Assembly: GCF_051020975.1 (NCBI RefSeq)
Contig: NC_135035.1
Span: 3,596,001 to 3,660,000, forward strand
DNA: 64,000 bases
From: Osmia lignaria lignaria
Lineage: Eukaryota; Arthropoda; Insecta; Hymenoptera; Megachilidae
Reading direction: 5' to 3'
A program made the position numbers and the translations under genes. Position 1 is the stretch's first letter. Every line of letters starts with the position of its first letter. The notes under the pieces were generated by a model. It saw only the letters and a program-made list of their open reading frames with translations, made no database searches and was not told the DNA's origin. This document shows positions 57,400 to 64,000 of this stretch, in pieces.

Positions 57400-60139
57400 G
57401 GGAAGGAATCAGTATATTACATTATATCTAATGTAAATATGGTAATAATGATATTGTCATTAAATGCACATTGATCTGTGGGAACGAATCTGTATATGAC
57501 ATTATACCTAATGTAGATATGGTGATAATGATATTGTTATTAAATGTACATTGATCTCTTGGGAATGAATCTGTATATGACATTATATCGAATGTAGATA
57601 TAGTGGTAATGATATTGTTACTAAATGTACATTGACCTGTGGGTAGCAATCAGTATATTACATTATATCTATTGTAGATATGGTAATAATGACATTGGTA
57701 CTAAATGTAGGTACATTGATCTGCTGGAATGTATTACTATATGACATTATATCTAATGTAGATATAGTACTAATGATATTGTTATTAAATGTACATTGAT
57801 CTGTTGGAATGTATTTGCATATGACATTACATATCGAATGTGGATATAGTACCAATGATATTGTTATTAAATGTACATTGACCTGTGGGAATGAATCAGT
57901 ATATTACGTTATATCAAAAGTACATATAGCACTAATGATATTGTTATTATATGTACATTGATCTGTGGGATCGAATCAGTATATTACGTTATATCTAGTG
58001 TAGATATGGTAACAATCACATTGGTACTAAATGTAGGTACATAGATCTGTTGGAATATATCACTATACGACATTATGTCTAATGTAGATATAGTAATAAT
58101 GATATTGTTATTAAATGTACATTCATCTGTGGGAATGAATCAGTATATTACATTATATCGAATGTAGATATAGTGCTAATGATATTGTTACTAAATGTAC
58201 ATTGACCTGTGGGTAGCAATCAGTATATTACGTTATATCTATTGTAGATATGGTAATAATGACATTGGTACTAAATGCACGTACATTGATCTGTTGGAAC
58301 GAATAAGTATATTACATTATATCAAATGTAGATATAGTACTAGTGATATTGTTATTATATGTACATTGATCTGTGAGAAGTAACCATTACATTACATTAT
58401 ATCGAAAGTAGATATAGTGCTAATGATATTGTGATTAAATGTACATTGATCTGTGGGAATGAATCAGTATATTACATTATATGAAATGTAGATATACTAC
58501 TAATGATATTGTTATTAAATGTACAGTGATCTGTGGGATCGAATCATTATATTTCATTATATCTAGTGTAGATATGGTAATAATGACATTGGTACTAAAT
58601 GTAGGTACACTGATCTGTTGGGATGTATCACTATATGACATTATATCTAATGTAGGTACAGTAATAATGATATTGTTATTGAATGTACATTGATCTGTGG
58701 GAAGGGATCAGTATATTTCATTATATCGAATGTAGATACAGTAAGAATGATAATTGTTATTTAATGTACATTGATCTGTGGGACGTAATCACCACATTAC
58801 ATTATACCTAACGTAGATACAGTTATAACGATATTGCTAATATATGTACATTGATCTGTGGGAGGGGATCAGTATATTACATTATATGTAATGTAGATAT
58901 AGTACTAATGATATTGTTATTAAATGTACATTGATCTGTGGGAACGAATCAGTATATTACATTATATCGAATGTACATATAGTACTAATGATATTGGTAT
59001 TATATGTACACTGATCTGTTGGAATGAATCTGTACATGACATTATATCTATTGTAGATATAGTAATAATGGTATTGTTATTAAATGTACATTGATCTGTG
59101 GGAATGAATCAGTATAATACATTATATCAAATGTAGATATAGTACTAATGATATTGTTATTAAATCTACATTACATATCTAATGTAGGTATAGTACTAAT
59201 GATATTGGTATTATATGTGCATTGATCTGTGTGAACGAATCATTATATTACATTATATCTAATGTAGATATGATAATAATAATATTGTTATTAATTGTAT
59301 ATTACATATCTAATGTAGATATAGTACTAATGATATTAACATTAAATGTACATTGATCTGTGGGAATGAATCAGTATATTACATTATACCTCATGTAGAT
59401 ATAGTGCTAATGATATTGTTATTAAATGAACATTGATCTGTGGGAATGAATCAGTATATTACATTATATCGAATGTAGATATAGTACCAATGATATTGTT
59501 ATTAAATGTACGTTGATCTGTGGGAATGAATCAGTATATTGCATTATATCGAATGTAGATATAGTACCAATGATATTGTAATTCAATGTAAATTGATCTG
59601 GGGGAAGGAATCAGTATATTACATTATGTCCAACGCAGATATATTAATAATGGCATTGTTTGTAAATGTATATTACATATCTAATGTAGATATAGTACTA
59701 ATAATATTGTTATTAAATGGACATTGATCTGTGGGAATGAATCTGTATATTACGTTATATCAAATGTACATATAGCACTAATGATATTGTTTATTATATG
59801 TACATAGATCTGTGGGATCGAATCAGTATATTACGTTATATCTAGTGTAGATATGGTAACAATCACATTGGTACTAAATGTAGGTACATAGATCTGTTGG
59901 AATGTATCACTATACGACATTATGTCTAATGTAGATATAGTAATAATGATATTGTTATTAAATGTACATTCATCTGTGGGAATGAATCAGTATATTACAT
60001 TATATCGAATGTAGATATAGTACTAATGATATTGTTATTAAATGTACATTGATCTGTTGGAATGTATCTGCATATGATATTACATATCGAATGTGGATAT
60101 AGTACCAATGATATTGTTATTAAATGTACATTGATCTGC
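57400..60139 (+). repeat. 2,740-bp higher-order repeat, copy 1
   Basis: The offset to the next copy is a constant 2,740 bp. The unit is a composite: about 57,600-58,300 resembles 13.9-14.3 and 23.2-23.7 kb, about 58,320-58,920 resembles 3.2-3.8 kb, and about 58,920-59,420 comes from the irregular domain. About 59,510-59,727 resembles 10.3-10.5 kb. Private one-base insertions (TCTCTTGGGAATG near 57,555 and ATTGTTTATTATATG near 59,786) mark it. Just to its left, 57,120-57,420 matches 59,322-59,622 (offset 2,202 bp), 538 bp short of the full period. Confidence 0.87.
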
Positions 60140-62879
60140 GGGAAGGAATCAGTATATTACATTATATCTAATGTAAATATGGTAATAATGATATTGTCAT
60201 TAAATGCACATTGATCTGTGGGAATGAATCTGTATATGACATTATACCTAATGTAGATATGGTGATAATGATATTGTTATTAAATGTACATTGATCTCTT
60301 GGGAATGAATCTGTATATGACATTATATCGAATGTAGATATAGTGGTAATGATATTGTTACTAAATGTACATTGACCTGTGGGTAGCAATCAGTATATTA
60401 CATTATATCTATTGTAGATATGGTAATAATGACATTGGTACTAAATGTAGGTACATTGATCTGCTGGAATGTATTACTATATGACATTATATCTAATGTA
60501 GATATAGTACTAATGATATTGTTATTAAATGTACATTGATCTGTTGGAATGTATTTGCATATGACATTACATATCGAATGTGGATATAGTACCAATGATA
60601 TTGTTATTAAATGTACATTGACCTGTGGGAATGAATCAGTATATTACGTTATATCAAAAGTACATATAGCACTAATGATATTGTTATTATATGTACATTG
60701 ATCTGTGGGATCGAATCAGTATATTACGTTATATCTAGTGTAGATATGGTAACAATCACATTGGTACTAAATGTAGGTACATAGATCTGTTGGAATATAT
60801 CACTATACGACATTATGTCTAATGTAGATATAGTAATAATGATATTGTTATTAAATGTACATTCATCTGTGGGAATGAATCAGTATATTACATTATATCG
60901 AATGTAGATATAGTGCTAATGATATTGTTACTAAATGTACATTGACCTGTGGGTAGCAATCAGTATATTACGTTATATCTATTGTAGATATGGTAATAAT
61001 GACATTGGTACTAAATGCACGTACATTGATCTGTTGGAACGAATAAGTATATTACATTATATCAAATGTAGATATAGTACTAGTGATATTGTTATTATAT
61101 GTACATTGATCTGTGAGAAGTAACCATTACATTACATTATATCGAAAGTAGATATAGTGCTAATGATATTGTGATTAAATGTACATTGATCTGTGGGAAT
61201 GAATCAGTATATTACATTATATGAAATGTAGATATACTACTAATGATATTGTTATTAAATGTACAGTGATCTGTGGGATCGAATCATTATATTTCATTAT
61301 ATCTAGTGTAGATATGGTAATAATGACATTGGTACTAAATGTAGGTACACTGATCTGTTGGGATGTATCACTATATGACATTATATCTAATGTAGGTACA
61401 GTAATAATGATATTGTTATTGAATGTACATTGATCTGTGGGAAGGGATCAGTATATTTCATTATATCGAATGTAGATACAGTAAGAATGATAATTGTTAT
61501 TTAATGTACATTGATCTGTGGGACGTAATCACCACATTACATTATACCTAACGTAGATACAGTTATAACGATATTGCTAATATATGTACATTGATCTGTG
61601 GGAGGGGATCAGTATATTACATTATATGTAATGTAGATATAGTACTAATGATATTGTTATTAAATGTACATTGATCTGTGGGAACGAATCAGTATATTAC
61701 ATTATATCGAATGTACATATAGTACTAATGATATTGGTATTATATGTACACTGATCTGTTGGAATGAATCTGTACATGACATTATATCTATTGTAGATAT
61801 AGTAATAATGGTATTGTTATTAAATGTACATTGATCTGTGGGAATGAATCAGTATAATACATTATATCAAATGTAGATATAGTACTAATGATATTGTTAT
61901 TAAATCTACATTACATATCTAATGTAGGTATAGTACTAATGATATTGGTATTATATGTGCATTGATCTGTGTGAACGAATCATTATATTACATTATATCT
62001 AATGTAGATATGATAATAATAATATTGTTATTAATTGTATATTACATATCTAATGTAGATATAGTACTAATGATATTAACATTAAATGTACATTGATCTG
62101 TGGGAATGAATCAGTATATTACATTATACCTCATGTAGATATAGTGCTAATGATATTGTTATTAAATGAACATTGATCTGTGGGAATGAATCAGTATATT
62201 ACATTATATCGAATGTAGATATAGTACCAATGATATTGTTATTAAATGTACGTTGATCTGTGGGAATGAATCAGTATATTGCATTATATCGAATGTAGAT
62301 ATAGTACCAATGATATTGTAATTCAATGTAAATTGATCTGGGGGAAGGAATCAGTATATTACATTATGTCCAACGCAGATATATTAATAATGGCATTGTT
62401 TGTAAATGTATATTACATATCTAATGTAGATATAGTACTAATAATATTGTTATTAAATGGACATTGATCTGTGGGAATGAATCTGTATATTACGTTATAT
62501 CAAATGTACATATAGCACTAATGATATTGTTTATTATATGTACATAGATCTGTGGGATCGAATCAGTATATTACGTTATATCTAGTGTAGATATGGTAAC
62601 AATCACATTGGTACTAAATGTAGGTACATAGATCTGTTGGAATGTATCACTATACGACATTATGTCTAATGTAGATATAGTAATAATGATATTGTTATTA
62701 AATGTACATTCATCTGTGGGAATGAATCAGTATATTACATTATATCGAATGTAGATATAGTACTAATGATATTGTTATTAAATGTACATTGATCTGTTGG
62801 AATGTATCTGCATATGATATTACATATCGAATGTGGATATAGTACCAATGATATTGTTATTAAATGTACATTGATCTGC
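60140..62879 (+). repeat. 2,740-bp higher-order repeat, copy 2
   Basis: It is nearly identical to copy 1; one noted difference is GGAATGAATC near 60,221 against GGAACGAATC near 57,481. All markers, including both one-base insertions, are retained. Confidence 0.88.
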
Positions 62880-64000
62880 GGGAAGGAATCAGTATATTAC
62901 ATTATATCTAATGTAAATATGGTAATAATGATATTGTCATTAAATGCACATTGATCTGTGGGAATGAATCTGTATATGACATTATACCTAATGTAGATAT
63001 GGTGATAATGATATTGTTATTAAATGTACATTGATCTCTTGGGAATGAATCTGTATATGACATTATATCGAATGTAGATATAGTGGTAATGATATTGTTA
63101 CTAAATGTACATTGACCTGTGGGTAGCAATCAGTATATTACATTATATCTATTGTAGATATGGTAATAATGACATTGGTACTAAATGTAGGTACATTGAT
63201 CTGCTGGAATGTATTACTATATGACATTATATCTAATGTAGATATAGTACTAATGATATTGTTATTAAATGTACATTGATCTGTTGGAATGTATTTGCAT
63301 ATGACATTACATATCGAATGTGGATATAGTACCAATGATATTGTTATTAAATGTACATTGACCTGTGGGAATGAATCAGTATATTACGTTATATCAAAAG
63401 TACATATAGCACTAATGATATTGTTATTATATGTACATTGATCTGTGGGATCGAATCAGTATATTACGTTATATCTAGTGTAGATATGGTAACAATCACA
63501 TTGGTACTAAATGTAGGTACATAGATCTGTTGGAATATATCACTATACGACATTATGTCTAATGTAGATATAGTAATAATGATATTGTTATTAAATGTAC
63601 ATTCATCTGTGGGAATGAATCAGTATATTACATTATATCGAATGTAGATATAGTGCTAATGATATTGTTACTAAATGTACTTTGACCTGTGGGTAGCAAT
63701 CAGTATATTACGTTATATCTATTGTAGATATGGTAATAATGACATTGGTACTAAATGCACGTACATTGATCTGTTGGAACGAATAAGTATATTACATTAT
63801 ATCAAATGTAGATATAGTACTAGTGATATTGTTATTATATGTACATTGATCTGTGAGAAGTAACCATTATATTACATTATATCGAAAGTAGATATAGTGC
63901 TAATGATATTGTGATTAAATGTACATTGATCTGTGGCAATGAATCAGTATATTACATTATATGAAATGTAGATATACTACTAATGATATTGTTATTAAAT
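62880..64000 (+). repeat. 2,740-bp higher-order repeat, copy 3 (cut by window edge)
   Basis: The first 1,121 bp of a third unit are present, still in register at the window edge. It carries private substitutions, for example CTTTGACCTG near 63,680, ACCATTATATTAC near 63,865 and GTGGCAATG near 63,935. The array therefore continues to the right, probably with more of this unit. Confidence 0.86.

Larger units (their letters stand above)
1..64000 (+). repeat. Satellite DNA array of ~80-bp monomers, entire window
   Basis: Every stretch of the window can be read as successive copies of one AT-rich monomer that begins ATTGATCTGTGGGAATGAAT, passes through a conserved AATGTAGATATAG core and ends in TTATTAAATGTAC. 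The usual length is 80 bp, with 79, 81, 82, 84 and 51-bp variants. All copies lie in the same orientation; I found no inverted block. The displayed strand is G-rich relative to C (14 G against 6 C in a typical copy). There is no unique DNA, transposon, poly-A tract or long open frame; the longest open stretch noticed is 98 codons. Both edges are inside the array, so its true size exceeds 64 kb. Known biology: such arrays make up eukaryotic heterochromatin and often centromeres. The chromosomal role here is not shown by the sequence, and I do not recognise the family. The strand given is only the displayed orientation. Confidence 0.97.

Noticed and set aside
1..64000. Protein-coding genes from open frames of 60-98 codons on both strands
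   Set aside because: The translations are low-complexity restatements of the monomer (repeated VDMVIMIL, YITLY and NNNIISTIST-like runs), are short, and begin and end at arbitrary monomer positions. They show no recognisable domain and are conserved only as far as the DNA around them is.
1..64000. CRISPR array
   Set aside because: There is no alternation of constant repeats with unique spacers; the whole unit repeats, lengths vary by class, and no cas genes are present.
1..64000. Transposon, IS element or long terminal repeats
   Set aside because: No terminal inverted repeats bounding unique sequence, no transposase or reverse transcriptase reading frame, and no target-site duplication seen. 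The only inverted repeats are the short dyads within monomers.
1..64000. tRNA, rRNA or other structured RNA genes
   Set aside because: No GC-rich helices or conserved tRNA/rRNA motifs were seen; the only G-rich element is the TGTGGG run in each monomer.
1..64000. Promoters or TATA boxes
   Set aside because: TATATT, TATAT and similar words occur in every monomer as a result of composition, so they carry no positional information without transcription data.
1..64000. Telomeric repeat or chromosome end
   Set aside because: No short G-rich telomere-type tandem motif is present at either edge; both edges are in mid-array satellite.

Overview
The whole 64 kb window is one uninterrupted tandem-repeat (satellite DNA) array. 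I find no gene, RNA gene, transposon or unique-sequence island on either strand. The building block is an AT-rich monomer of about 80 bp (20 G/C in a typical 80-bp copy, so about 25% GC). It is repeated head-to-tail in one orientation roughly 800 times. An array of this length and organisation points to eukaryotic nuclear heterochromatin, such as centromeric, pericentromeric, subtelomeric or sex-chromosome satellite. The sequence alone does not identify the species, and I do not recognise the satellite family.

Monomers fall into discrete length classes: 80 bp (standard), 79 and 81 bp (one-base indels), 82 bp, 84 bp (4-bp insertion before the terminal GTAC) and 51 bp (internal 31-bp deletion relative to the 82-bp class). 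Above the monomer there are several layers of higher-order repeat (HOR). A 3,156-bp unit occurs at 3.3-10.3 kb and again at 31.5-36.9 kb and 43.7-49.1 kb. A 3,452-bp unit occurs at 12.95-19.4 kb, with later copies. A collinear 2,010-bp pair lies at 27.3-31.3 kb. A nearly identical 12-kb block is present twice (about 27,967-39,923 and 40,178-52,134, offset 12,211 bp). A 2,740-bp tandem unit fills 57.4 kb to the right edge (2.4 copies) and probably continues beyond it. A mosaic 4.5-5 kb block at 9.3-14.3 kb reappears at 23.75-28.25 kb.

Layout: 0-3.3 kb, small overlapping duplications; 3.3-10.3 kb, 3,156-bp HOR; 10.3-12.95 kb, mosaic; 12.95-19.4 kb, 3,452-bp HOR; 19.4-23.75 kb, mosaic with a partial 3,156-type unit and a 451-bp duplication; 23.75-28.25 kb, copy of 9.3-14.3 kb; 27.97-52.13 kb, the 12-kb duplication; 52.4-54.4 kb, copy of 20.3-22.2 kb; 54.4-57.4 kb, an irregular domain built almost only from 80- and 51-bp monomers; 57.4-64.0 kb, 2,740-bp HOR.

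Two observations stand out. First, every size difference I resolved between related HOR copies (131, 162, 240, 241, 373, 451, 486 and 538 bp) is an exact sum of whole monomers, as expected from in-register unequal exchange. Second, each monomer carries two dyad-symmetric elements built from the same hexamer (AATGTA/TACATT), and the 51-bp class keeps and slightly alters them. Short open frames (60-98 codons, both strands) recur because the HORs recur; I do not regard them as genes. All alignments were made by eye, so block boundaries are good to a few tens of bases at best.
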